Assembly (NCBI GenBank): GCA_002816455.1
Contig: MUCR01000019.1
Coordinates: 1-64,000, forward strand
Source of the DNA: SAR202 cluster bacterium Io17-Chloro-G4
GTDB lineage: Bacteria; Chloroflexota; Dehalococcoidia; Lucifugimonadales; UBA3495
Direction of reading: 5' to 3'
DNA length: 64,000 nt
Positions 55,703 to 64,000 of the stretch are shown here, in pieces (the first letter of the stretch is position 1; every line of letters starts with the position of its first letter). Below the pieces are notes generated by a model. It was given only the letters and a program-made list of their open reading frames with translations, did no database searches and was not told where the DNA came from. The translations under genes and the position numbers were made by a program.

Positions 55703-57106
55703 CTAGGGGCCTACGCAAGCTTTTATCAACGTTTTAGCGGTCGGCTGGGATTCCAAGCCAGCAACCCCATCTACGATGGATTCCAGCCGGCCCACAGGCC
55801 AGTTCAGGCCGCCGAACAAGTCTCGGATGCGCTCGGTTTCGGTGGCCATGTCCCACTTCAGTTCGTCTCCACCGAATTCTCCTTGATGCTGGGCGCCGTC
55901 TCGCATTACCACGGTAATTCGCGGGGCGAAGGAACCCCGGTCCTTTTCGCCCACCACCTTGACCCTCTGCATCAAGTCGGCAACCTGCTGGTCTTCGGGA
56001 GACGTAGGGTCGCCGGGGTCTATCCGGTCCCTCAATGGTGGGTAGCCGCCGTGGACACAGGTGTAGGCGGTGAAATAATGGGTGCTGCCAACGCCGGGCG
56101 CTCCCCTCTGAGGGTTGGGGAAAGCCGGCGAAGGATAGAGGGTTTCCAGCCAGTTCATGTCCACCGTGATGCTTTCGATCTCAGCGGTCGGCATGTCGTG
56201 GGAGGCTCGTAACTGGGTCATGAGCTCGATGACCGGGCAATTGTAACCAGCTGTCGGATATATCTTGGGCGTAACGTGCATGAGTTCCCAGCGCTCTCCC
56301 AATTCCGACACCACGTTATCAAAGTTAGTCTGTAGCGGGCCGCCGAATGAGTAAGTCAGCTCGCCCTTGTTATTCCCGGTAAAGGCGTTGTAAAAGCCGG
56401 CTTCGCCCTCCAATGCCATCTCCGACCCGCGCAGGTTTTCCTTGGCCAGCAGGGCTGCCATGATGCCGTTGCGGGTGGCGTTGGGCTCGTGGTACATCAT
56501 CTCCCGGCCACCGCCCCTGGGACCCTCGGTAGTGCCGCCGGTGAAGGTACAAGCGAGAGCCAGGGCAGTCACCATCTGGTCTTCGTCCAGGCCGGTCAGC
56601 ATCCCGGTGGCCACGGCCGCGCCCAATGTCCCGTAAACCGGGCTGGAGCGGAAGCCTCTCGCTTGGGTGGTGGGAATAAAATCTCCGGCTATCCGGGCCT
56701 CGACCTCATAGGCTGCGGCCAAGGCCGTGATTAGTTGCCGGCCATCCGCGCCGCCCAATTCGGCTGCCGCCAAGGCAGCCGGAATCACGCAAGGGCCGGG
56801 GTGAATCAACATCCGGTAGGAATCGGTCTGATTGGTGGCGTGCATGAGCTTGCTGTTGGCGAAGGCTGCGCCCGAGCGGGTCACCTTCGCGCCGTCCACC
56901 AAAATCGTCGCCCCGTCGGCCTTGGCCTCCTCTTCCTTGACCAATGCGATGGCCGCCTTTCCGTGACTGGTGTTGGCCCCTACGATGGAAATAATCAAGG
57001 CATGGAGCAATGACGCCTTAATCTTGTCCACCACGGCAGGCGGCAAGTCACCATAAACCAGAGGGCAAATGTACTTGGCAAAAGTTCTAGTTAGAGAATC
57101 GGCCAC
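55703..57106 (-). CDS. MmgE/PrpD family protein
   Basis: 'HALIISIVGANTSHGKAAIAL', 'GGADGRQLITALAAAYEVEARIA', 'YPTAGYNCPVIELM'. Confidence 0.92.
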   Translation of the reverse strand: MADSLTRTFAKYICPLVYGDLPPAVVDKIKASLLHALIISIVGANTSHGKAAIALVKEEEAKADGATILVDGAKVTRSGAAFANSKLMHATNQTDSYRMLIHPGPCVIPAALAAAELGGADGRQLITALAAAYEVEARIAGDFIPTTQARGFRSSPVYGTLGAAVATGMLTGLDEDQMVTALALACTFTGGTTEGPRGGGREMMYHEPNATRNGIMAALLAKENLRGSEMALEGEAGFYNAFTGNNKGELTYSFGGPLQTNFDNVVSELGERWELMHVTPKIYPTAGYNCPVIELMTQLRASHDMPTAEIESITVDMNWLETLYPSPAFPNPQRGAPGVGSTHYFTAYTCVHGGYPPLRDRIDPGDPTSPEDQQVADLMQRVKVVGEKDRGSFAPRITVVMRDGAQHQGEFGGDELKWDMATETERIRDLFGGLNWPVGRLESIVDGVAGLESQPTAKTLIKACVGP

Positions 57107-57358
57107 GTTCGTACTCCAGATGGGGCTCGGGCATCAGAGACCATGGAAACCCACTGGTGGGAGAGTTTTCCATCTTGGTTTTGCCGGATATTGCGGGAGC
57201 AATATTCCGGCGGTTGAGGCTGAGTCAGTCAGGGGAGATTGTATGCGTAAGGCGTGGCCGGGTCAATGTGGGGGGATGGCACGCGCTCGACGGCTTGCCG
57301 TTGTTTGGCTATGGCAGTCCATGCCGTTGACCGCCCCACCTCTTCTTGGCGCATACGT

Positions 57359-58069
57359 TTAGTGGAGCAATGCCCACCCGGGCAGGTAACCGTTTGCTTT
57401 CCTGACCTCAGATTCCAGATGCTGGCAGTCAGGTTCTAGCCGGCTGAAAAGCTTCCAAAATTCAGGTGCGTGGTTTGGCTCCTTTATATGGCAGAGTTCG
57501 TGCAAGAACACGTGCCGAACAAGCCGCTTTGGGAGGAACAGAAGGCTCCTATTTAGGCTTATGTTCCCAGTCTGGGAGCAGCTGGCCCACCGTGTGGCCT
57601 GTCCTCTAACAGTAGAATTCCGAAATGAAATGCCAACTTCACGGCTGACTTCTTTAATCCATGGAATCAGATGCGCTTGGGCCTTCTGGTGGAGCCACTT
57701 AGTTAACACCGAAGAAACTCCTTTAATATCGTTGGCGTCGCCTTCTACCAATAGTTGGTTTGGAGAATTTTCTTTGACCGACGATTTAGCACTCGAAGGA
57801 GAAAGTGGTTGGTAATCGATTTTCCAGAGATCGCCAATTGAGATTAGGTTGATGTAATCAGGAGCGACTATGGGAGGAGATTCCTCTATTTCTCGTAATT
57901 CTTTCTCGATCCATTCTCGGTTGGCTTGGATTATTTCTGGCAGCCTCCGTTTACCGAACCGCGTGGGAATAACAACCTCTAGACCGTTCACTCCCACTCT
58001 TAGAATGACTCGTTTGGCTCGGCGGCTTTCCCGCAGCGTGTAGTCGATCTTGCTTTCCCGCATCTTCAT
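57359..58069 (-). CDS. YgjP-like zinc metallopeptidase (M48/SprT-related fold)
   Basis: 'SRRAKRVILRVGVNGLEVVIP', 'QATRWASCSQTGNISLNRSLLFLPKRLVRHVFLHELCHIKEPNHAPEFWKLF' (HExxH-type HELCH). Confidence 0.88.
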   Translation of the reverse strand: MKMRESKIDYTLRESRRAKRVILRVGVNGLEVVIPTRFGKRRLPEIIQANREWIEKELREIEESPPIVAPDYINLISIGDLWKIDYQPLSPSSAKSSVKENSPNQLLVEGDANDIKGVSSVLTKWLHQKAQAHLIPWIKEVSREVGISFRNSTVRGQATRWASCSQTGNISLNRSLLFLPKRLVRHVFLHELCHIKEPNHAPEFWKLFSRLEPDCQHLESEVRKANGYLPGWALLH

Positions 58070-58087
58070 CTCGTTATACTAATCGGT

Positions 58088-59272
58088 ATGTCCGCGCGAA
58101 TAGTGATTAAGGCCCCAGTAGTTGCGGTTATTATCTTTGCCGCCCTCGCCTGCGGCACATCGGCGACCGCATCCCCGTTGTTTGACACCGTGGCGCCCAC
58201 GGCAACGGCGGAGCCGACGGAGACTCCGGTTACGCCTAATACCGTCACTCCAACACCCATCGTATACTCCATAGCGCCCAGGGATACGCCCCGTCCACGG
58301 CCTGACCGGACAGTAAACCCAGTCATTGTAATCCCAACGTCCACGCCCACTCGAGTTCCTCCCCCAACGCCAGCGCCAACACCTACTCCTACCGCCACAC
58401 CAACACCTACACCCACGCCCACACCTACTCCGGCACCGCCGCCCACTCAAACCCCTACTGTGCAGGAGCTGACCCTCACTCCGACGGCTCCACCAATTGC
58501 GACGCCCACACCTGCACCCACGCCAAATCTCAAACCGGTGATAAATGTCACGGATTCAATAATCACCGGTAACACAACGTGGAATTCATCGTATCAATAT
58601 GCTGTTGCCGAAGACCTGCAGATTGCGGTCGGGAGCTCTCTAACTATACTGCCGGGGGCCACGGTGATTTTTACTGACTCCACAATGTTCGTGTTCGGCA
58701 CACTTAATGCGGTAGGCACCGCCGATGAACCCATTGTCTTCACATCCGAGACAAGGTGGCAGGGGATCAGGATTCTAAATCCCTTTGACAATTCGGTGAT
58801 TGTGAACGGGATTATCGAGAAGGTAAACGGCACCGCACTGGATATAAATAGGGGTTTACTCAACTTAAGCGATAGTATTGTTCGCTCATCGACACAGGGT
58901 ATCCGGGTGAGAAGCAATGGCGCGACCATCGTCTACAACGAGATTTATTCCAACGACATCGGGGTATTAGGCGGAGGGGAGATGTCGTTTAATCTCTCGG
59001 GCAACACGATCCGAGACAACGTTGTGGGCATTTCGATCGATGGTCCATTGGGCACACTAACGTTCAGCGGCAATAACATTGTGCACAACGTGGGTGCGAA
59101 CTTAGAAGTTACAGGCGTGGGTGATTCGATTGTAGACGCCTTTAGCAACTGGTGGGGTACAGCCGATGCCGTGCTAGTTGAAGGAACGATTCGCCACCAA
59201 TTCGACTATGCTTCTCTGCCATTGGTGGTGTACGAACCGGTGGCTACAGCTCCGATATTAGATGTCCGTTAG
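58088..59272 (+). CDS. Lipoprotein with Pro/Thr-rich stalk and right-handed beta-helix (pectate-lyase-like) domain
   Basis: Lipobox FAALAC; TPTPTPTPTPTPTPAPPPTQTPT stalk; repeats 'NGATIVYNEIYSNDIGVLGG', 'LSGNTIRDNVVGISIDG', 'FSGNNIVHNVGANLEV'. Confidence 0.8.
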   Translation: MSARIVIKAPVVAVIIFAALACGTSATASPLFDTVAPTATAEPTETPVTPNTVTPTPIVYSIAPRDTPRPRPDRTVNPVIVIPTSTPTRVPPPTPAPTPTPTATPTPTPTPTPTPAPPPTQTPTVQELTLTPTAPPIATPTPAPTPNLKPVINVTDSIITGNTTWNSSYQYAVAEDLQIAVGSSLTILPGATVIFTDSTMFVFGTLNAVGTADEPIVFTSETRWQGIRILNPFDNSVIVNGIIEKVNGTALDINRGLLNLSDSIVRSSTQGIRVRSNGATIVYNEIYSNDIGVLGGGEMSFNLSGNTIRDNVVGISIDGPLGTLTFSGNNIVHNVGANLEVTGVGDSIVDAFSNWWGTADAVLVEGTIRHQFDYASLPLVVYEPVATAPILDVR

Positions 59273-59376
59273 CTGATTCCGCAGCCACCGCAACCTGATG
59301 CGGTTCCATAATGCAGTTCGATGACCGTTAGCCCTTCAAAAACCCCTTTTCGCTATAGTCAATTCCGTAACTAGAC

Positions 59377-60552
59377 TCAGCCACCTTCCTCCGCCAAACG
59401 CTTGATCCCTTGGACCGTCAGGTTCATGTTGGCGCGGTGCTGTTCCTGGCGGCTGGCCAGTATTTGGGCCGCTTTGTCGGGGTTTTCCACCATGGCGGTG
59501 CCTGTGGCGGACAACCTTGGCCCGATGACCAGGCTCTGGCGCAGCCGGGTGCCTCCGGGGATTTTTTCCAAGTCAAACCGCCACTGGGCGCTGGGGTCCT
59601 CCCTGTCGTTTACGTTCCAAGCAAATGCTTTGGGCGGGTCGCAAGCAACGACCCACGAAGTTGTCTGCCATTTCCGGTCCACGTCGGTCCGTTCGTTCCT
59701 GCCAATGAATGATGCGCCTACTTTCGGACCACCGGAGGGGCCGTCGGCGTCTATCCATTCTGCGCCTTGGAACTCCTTGCTGAATTGAGCTCCGATGTTG
59801 ATATCGCTGACCAGTTCCCACACACGCTCAGGCGAAGCCGAAATGTCCACCTCGACTGCCACGCCGGGCAATCCGTCAAGAAGGGAACTTCCATGATCCG
59901 AGTCGGCGGCCATTCGTTGTTTGGTGAACCCCCACCGGTCGAACCACATAATTTCCGAGGCGGGCCTCCGGGAAGCGGGCTTAAAATCCGTGCCGATAGT
60001 CCAAGCCACCGGGAGCAGCACGATTTGGGTCACGCCATCGGGAATACCCAGCAGCTCGGCGAACTCTTTGGATTTACTAAGGTGAATGGTGGTCCAAGCG
60101 GAACCCAGCCCTCGGGCGCGTAGGGCAAGACAGAAGCTCCAAGCCGATTGGATGACGGAGTCGAAAAGACCCGGCCGGCCGCTACCGTCATGGGATCCCA
60201 ATACCGTGACCAAGACAATTGCGGGAACTCGTTCCAGGTTTGCGGCTAAATGGGCCGCCGATTCCACTACGGCTTCTTTGGGGTGGCCGGAGCCTCGGCG
60301 ATCCTCGGCCCTTTTAATTGTCTCGCTACCGCCGGCAGCCCGGTAGAGCTCTGCTATCTTTGCCTTGGTCTCCGGGTCTTTAACGACAATCCAGCGTCGG
60401 CTGGTAATGTCTCCTCCAGACGGCGCCTGTTCCGCCAGCTCGATACAGCGGCGCAACAGTTCATCGGGAACGTCCCGGTCAAAGTCCAGCCGGCGGCGGA
60501 CCGCCCGCGTCGTGCTCAATAGTTCGTCGGTTTGGTTAAGGTCAAAGGCCAT
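59377..60552 (-). CDS. Fused nitroreductase-family + SRPBCC (polyketide cyclase-like) protein
   Basis: N-half 'TTRAVRRRLDFDRDVPDELLRRCIELAEQAPSGGDITSRRWIVVKDPETKAKIAELY...LRARGLGSAWTT'; C-half 'VAVEVDISASPERVWELVSDINIGAQFSKEFQGAEWIDADG'. Confidence 0.88.
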   Translation of the reverse strand: MAFDLNQTDELLSTTRAVRRRLDFDRDVPDELLRRCIELAEQAPSGGDITSRRWIVVKDPETKAKIAELYRAAGGSETIKRAEDRRGSGHPKEAVVESAAHLAANLERVPAIVLVTVLGSHDGSGRPGLFDSVIQSAWSFCLALRARGLGSAWTTIHLSKSKEFAELLGIPDGVTQIVLLPVAWTIGTDFKPASRRPASEIMWFDRWGFTKQRMAADSDHGSSLLDGLPGVAVEVDISASPERVWELVSDINIGAQFSKEFQGAEWIDADGPSGGPKVGASFIGRNERTDVDRKWQTTSWVVACDPPKAFAWNVNDREDPSAQWRFDLEKIPGGTRLRQSLVIGPRLSATGTAMVENPDKAAQILASRQEQHRANMNLTVQGIKRLAEEGG

Positions 60553-60728
60553 GGAGCACCTCATTGTTGGTTGAATGGGGCATAAGTGGACAACAGCTCT
60601 GGAAGGGGCCGGATATAAGAGTTCCTTCCAACCCGCAAGTTCTCTAATGTAGCGTCAGTCCTTTGTTGGACTTTGATGCGGGAGGAGGCAGAGAAGGTGT
60701 TAGGCGAGCGGATGTGCTGCCGAAATAG

Positions 60729-61130
60729 TTATTCCCTGAGAGCAGCGCCGACGGTGTGCCACTCAGCCCCTTCCTCGCCCGGCTCGGGGAGGATGACGCC
60801 TTCTTCCATGAAGTGGGACGCTGGAATTTCGCCGATTCTTCCGGAAATTTCCGACAATGGAACACCGGCCACTTCGCTGAACGTGGCCTTCAATCCGTCA
60901 AGGATCTGGTGTTTTACTTCGGCGGACCTACCTGCCCGGTTGATGCCGTCGATAAAATAGGGAGCGCCATCCTCTGAACCGGCCTTGGAGGCGTCAAAGA
61001 ACATCACGTGCACGAAGTGCCTGGGCGCCCCGGTTATCCCGCAGTGGACGTCCGTAAAGCCTTCGGCAATCTGAGCCTTGGCATCAGAGGGTATTGAGTT
61101 TTTGGGGATATGGCACTTGTAAAGCGGCAT
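60729..61130 (-). CDS. Tautomerase-superfamily protein (Pro1 present)
   Basis: MPLYKCHIPKNSIPSDAKAQIAEGFTDVHCGITGAPRHFVHVMF: N-terminal Pro after Met, beta-alpha-beta fold. Confidence 0.75.
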   Translation of the reverse strand: MPLYKCHIPKNSIPSDAKAQIAEGFTDVHCGITGAPRHFVHVMFFDASKAGSEDGAPYFIDGINRAGRSAEVKHQILDGLKATFSEVAGVPLSEISGRIGEIPASHFMEEGVILPEPGEEGAEWHTVGAALRE

Positions 61131-61162
61131 GAGGTTTTCCTCCTTGACGGACTAATTATAGG

Positions 61163-61489
61163 CTAATTGGGGTGGTCAGTGGCGGCCACTACGACTTCGT
61201 CAACGGCGCACCCGGTCGTTCGCCTCCACATGTCCTCAATGTCTTTCAAGAGTTGGGTTCTTAATTGGGATTCACATCCAGGCGGTATGGTGCCCATAAC
61301 CAGAGAGGTCCTGGATGGTTCCCCGCCTTTGAATCCCGATCCCTCCGGCACCTCCGTGAAGGATACCCGCACAGATTCGGCAGGCTCTCCCAGCAGAGAC
61401 GTACAGACGGCGACCGGTCCGGTGGTCAAGCCAGGGCGAAGGTCGGCTGCGATGACCCCTTCTTGGACGATGCATTCAAAATCTATCAT
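61163..61489 (-). CDS. Tautomerase-like protein lacking N-terminal Pro
   Basis: 'VRVSFTEVPEGSGFKGGEPSRTSLVMGTIPPGCESQLRTQLLKDIEDMWRRTTGCAVDEVVVAA' resembles tautomerase second halves; begins MIDFECIV. Confidence 0.55.
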   Translation of the reverse strand: MIDFECIVQEGVIAADLRPGLTTGPVAVCTSLLGEPAESVRVSFTEVPEGSGFKGGEPSRTSLVMGTIPPGCESQLRTQLLKDIEDMWRRTTGCAVDEVVVAATDHPN

Positions 61490-61540
61490 AATTTCCTCAG
61501 TTCGGTCCCGGTCGAATTACCGAGGAAAGAATCCAGTCCC

Positions 61541-62557
61541 CTACTTCTCCAACTTTATAAACCGGCCGCCGATGAGCCACTCGGCGACGTAGAGGTTGCC
61601 CTGAGCGTCGACAGCCATGCCATGGGGGCTGTTGAACTTGCCGGCTTCCAGCATGGCCGTGGGCACCAAGTCGCCGGTGGCGTTGCGGTTGTTGGGCCAG
61701 CCGTCCACCGTGCATACCTGCTCGTTGTCGCCCAAGTAGCAGAGTAGGTTGTCGTCCTTGTCCAGCACCGCCAGGCGGGCTCGAAGCTCAGCCACCACCA
61801 TCAAGTCTCCGTGGGTGACGAACCCGCTGGGGCTGGAGAGAAACTCCGAGCCGAAGACCCGGTTGAATCGGCCCTCAAGGTCGTAGACTTGTACCCGGTG
61901 GTTCGTTCGGTCAGCCACGTACAACTCTCCGTCGCTCCGGCGCCGGTCAATAAAGATACCGTGAGGACAAGCGAACCTGCCAGCCTGGCCTTCATCGCCG
62001 TTTATGCTGCTCAAGTATTCGCCAGCTGTGCTGAACCGGTGAATGTAGCTCTCGCCATAGCCGTCGGTGACCCAGATATCGCCGTTGCCACCATGACGCT
62101 TCTCGTTTACCGCCACGAAGGTGGGCGAATAATTGCCCTCTCGATAGATGGGCAGGTCCGGTTTGGGCAGTGTGGCTATTATTTCTCCGTTCAAAGTAGT
62201 CTTGATGACTTTGCCCGAGTAGGGGCCGGTGCTAGGCGGGTAATCATAGCCTAGCTGAAACTGACGCTTGCGACCGTTGTCCGCAATCCACAGGTACTCC
62301 GTTGCGCCCTCTTTTACCAACGTTATTCCGTGGGCGTCGGCCACCGACAGGTCCCACGTTCGGCGGACGCTACCGGCGCTGTCTAAGACCAGGATTGTGG
62401 AGTCGCCGGGATGATAGGTAATCACGTCCCCAGACTCGGTCACCACCACGCCGTGATGCGCCCAACCGTTCCTGGCGTTCTCGGAATCCGGTAGGGCGGC
62501 CCAATCTTCGTTCCACCCGTATGTGTTATCGCCAATGCCAACACGCATTTTCAACAC
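61541..62557 (-). CDS. NHL-repeat/6-bladed beta-propeller protein (PAL-like)
   Basis: 'RFACPHGIFIDRRRSDGELYVADRTNHRVQVYDLEGRF', 'FNSPHGMAVDAQGNLYVAEWLIGGRFIKL'. Confidence 0.88.
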   Translation of the reverse strand: MLKMRVGIGDNTYGWNEDWAALPDSENARNGWAHHGVVVTESGDVITYHPGDSTILVLDSAGSVRRTWDLSVADAHGITLVKEGATEYLWIADNGRKRQFQLGYDYPPSTGPYSGKVIKTTLNGEIIATLPKPDLPIYREGNYSPTFVAVNEKRHGGNGDIWVTDGYGESYIHRFSTAGEYLSSINGDEGQAGRFACPHGIFIDRRRSDGELYVADRTNHRVQVYDLEGRFNRVFGSEFLSSPSGFVTHGDLMVVAELRARLAVLDKDDNLLCYLGDNEQVCTVDGWPNNRNATGDLVPTAMLEAGKFNSPHGMAVDAQGNLYVAEWLIGGRFIKLEK

Positions 62558-62584
62558 CGCCTTAATATGGTCCTAGACTAATTT

Positions 62585-63325
62585 TCAGTCAGCGATCACC
62601 AAGCGGTAGCCCAAATCGCACTCTGTAAGCGAGCGGAGGTGGCCGTATCGGGCATCCCAGGCCCCAGACTTGAGGTCTTGCTCCAAATGCGCCACGCCAC
62701 GGGCGGTAGCTTTCGGTGACAGTTGGGCCAGGCTGGAAATGCTAGCGCGTACTGAAGGGTCAAGGTATGCCTTGGGCCTCCGCCAATAGGCGCCAGCGAA
62801 ACCGTCGGTGCAGTCGGACGGGATGGGCAAGGGCGTCACAGACCGAACTCTCAGGTGGGCTCCCACTTCCTCGACACCCGGCGCACCGACCTCCGCTGGT
62901 AACGATAATATTTCCGGGAAGTAATCGACCAACCAGAACTCGTGGCTCATTGCCGGTTCAAACAAGACGATGACCTGCTTTCTGGCTACCCGGCGCATTT
63001 CCGACAATCCGACAGCACAGTCGCTCCAATGATGAAGGGCAAAGGTGGCCAGCGCAGCGTCAAACGCACGGTCTGAGAAAGGCAACGCCTCCGCGACTGC
63101 CCGCACCGCTGGATGGGCACTGGCGGGACGTTGGTAGAGCATCTCCGAGGCCGGTTCTACGGCTACCATTTGGCGGTTAACCGGTTCATAGTTCCCGGTG
63201 CCGGCGCCCATGTTCACCACAGTTCGGGCGTCACCCAATGCCACGGAGATGGCCCGAGCAATGCGGGTGTCCGGTCTTCGCGCCCGAGCGTACCCAATAC
63301 CGATAGCTTCGTAGACTTGCTTCAT
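62585..63325 (-). CDS. Class I SAM-dependent methyltransferase
   Basis: 'VNMGAGTGNYEP', 'AEALPFSDRAFDAALATFALHHWSDCAVGLSEMRRVARKQVIVLFEP'. Confidence 0.9.
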   Translation of the reverse strand: MKQVYEAIGIGYARARRPDTRIARAISVALGDARTVVNMGAGTGNYEPVNRQMVAVEPASEMLYQRPASAHPAVRAVAEALPFSDRAFDAALATFALHHWSDCAVGLSEMRRVARKQVIVLFEPAMSHEFWLVDYFPEILSLPAEVGAPGVEEVGAHLRVRSVTPLPIPSDCTDGFAGAYWRRPKAYLDPSVRASISSLAQLSPKATARGVAHLEQDLKSGAWDARYGHLRSLTECDLGYRLVIAD

Positions 63326-63408
63326 TCAACGTGACCCCGTGAGCTCGATCCCTTACCTCGATTCTTCACTAAGTGGGGCGTCGGGGAGTAGCAGAACGCC
63401 ACGCGAGA

Positions 63409-64000
63409 TTAGGGCGTCAAAATAACTTTGGTGTAGCCGTCGATTCGCTTGTCGAACTTTACGTAAGCGTCGGTGGCATCGTCCAGTGGCACGGTGTGGG
63501 AGACGACAAAGCCGGGTTTGGCCTTGCCTGCCACTATCATGTCGCGAAGGTAGGCATTATAGCGTTTCACGTTACATTGGCCGGTGCCCAGCCTCAGACC
63601 CTTCTCGAACAGCTTCCCAAAATTGATCGAAAGGGCGCCCTTCTTGGCATTCTCGTCCACTCCCCCCGGGTCTGTAGGCACGTACAGTCCGGGAATACCC
63701 AGTGCCCCCGTCGGGTTGACCACGTCGATTAACTGGTTCAGCACAATGTTAGGGACTTCTTCCTGCTCGCCGCCAGCTGCCGAAGAGCCTGCGGCGGCAG
63801 CCTGGTAGCCAACAGCGTCGATGGCCTTGTCCACGCCTTCGCCGCCTCGCCTGTCCTTGATTTGCTGGACCGGGTCGCCTTGGTCGAAGTTGATGGGAAT
63901 GCCACCCAACTCGCTGGCTTTGTTCAGGCGTTCTTGAACGTGGTCGACCACGTAAATCTCGGCGGCGCCCCTTATTACGCAGCTATAGGCAGCCATGATC
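63409..64000 (-). CDS. Zinc-binding alcohol dehydrogenase family (formaldehyde dehydrogenase-like), N-terminal part beyond window end
   Basis: 'AAYSCVIRGAAEIYVVDHVQERLNKASELGGIPINFDQGDPVQQIKDRRGGEGVDKAIDAVGYQA' Rossmann domain; no credible start inside the window. Confidence 0.85.
   Translation of the reverse strand, partial: IMAAYSCVIRGAAEIYVVDHVQERLNKASELGGIPINFDQGDPVQQIKDRRGGEGVDKAIDAVGYQAAAAGSSAAGGEQEEVPNIVLNQLIDVVNPTGALGIPGLYVPTDPGGVDENAKKGALSINFGKLFEKGLRLGTGQCNVKRYNAYLRDMIVAGKAKPGFVVSHTVPLDDATDAYVKFDKRIDGYTKVILTP

Noticed and set aside
58066-58446. 126-aa minus ORF (GGGAGVGVGVGVGVGVAVG...)
   Set aside because: Antisense translation of the (TP)n stalk of the beta-helix lipoprotein; no independent coding evidence.
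1-64000. CRISPR arrays
   Set aside because: No regularly spaced 25-40 nt direct repeats with unique spacers. The tandem repeats seen are an 11-bp repeat with no spacers and a 33-nt coding repeat.
1-64000. tRNA or rRNA genes
   Set aside because: Scanning the longer intergenic regions by eye (e.g. 15000-15380, 25438-25856, 33430-33825, 34640-34975) gave no convincing cloverleaf or rRNA signature. tRNAscan-SE would be decisive.
1-64000. IS elements / transposase or integrase genes
   Set aside because: No transposase, integrase or recombinase motif found in the supplied ORFs; only small non-coding interspersed repeats.

Overview
A GC-rich, gene-dense bacterial chromosomal window with mostly housekeeping and oxidoreductase genes. 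Gene content (many SDRs, MaoC hydratases, LLM and PPOX flavoenzymes, TolB/LppX-like lipoproteins, PrpD) suggests a Chloroflexota/SAR202-like lineage; this is inference only. I recognise purL, recF, obg, ctaA/ctaB, a gcvT-gcvH-gcvPA-gcvPB cluster, an IscA-type carrier next to a YgfZ/IBA57-like protein, a glycine-betaine/proline-type ABC transporter, MazEF-like and HicAB-like toxin-antitoxin modules, and several interspersed repeat families. The standout is a gene the ORF track cannot show whole. At 17618-17914 there is a 98-residue SelW/Rdx-family protein with an in-frame TGA (17672-17674) exactly at the Sec position of the CxxU motif (VEILYCVS-U-GYFPVATWLASEFF). It has a good Shine-Dalgarno and a SECIS-like hairpin just downstream of the UGA. 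Other points of interest: a NadD-PyrE fusion, an exported metal-handling-like five-gene cluster with a Cys-rich loop in a polytopic membrane protein, a NYN-LOTUS-like protein with a duplicated segment, a MaoC gene pair bracketed by direct copies of a repeat, and several unusual fusions.
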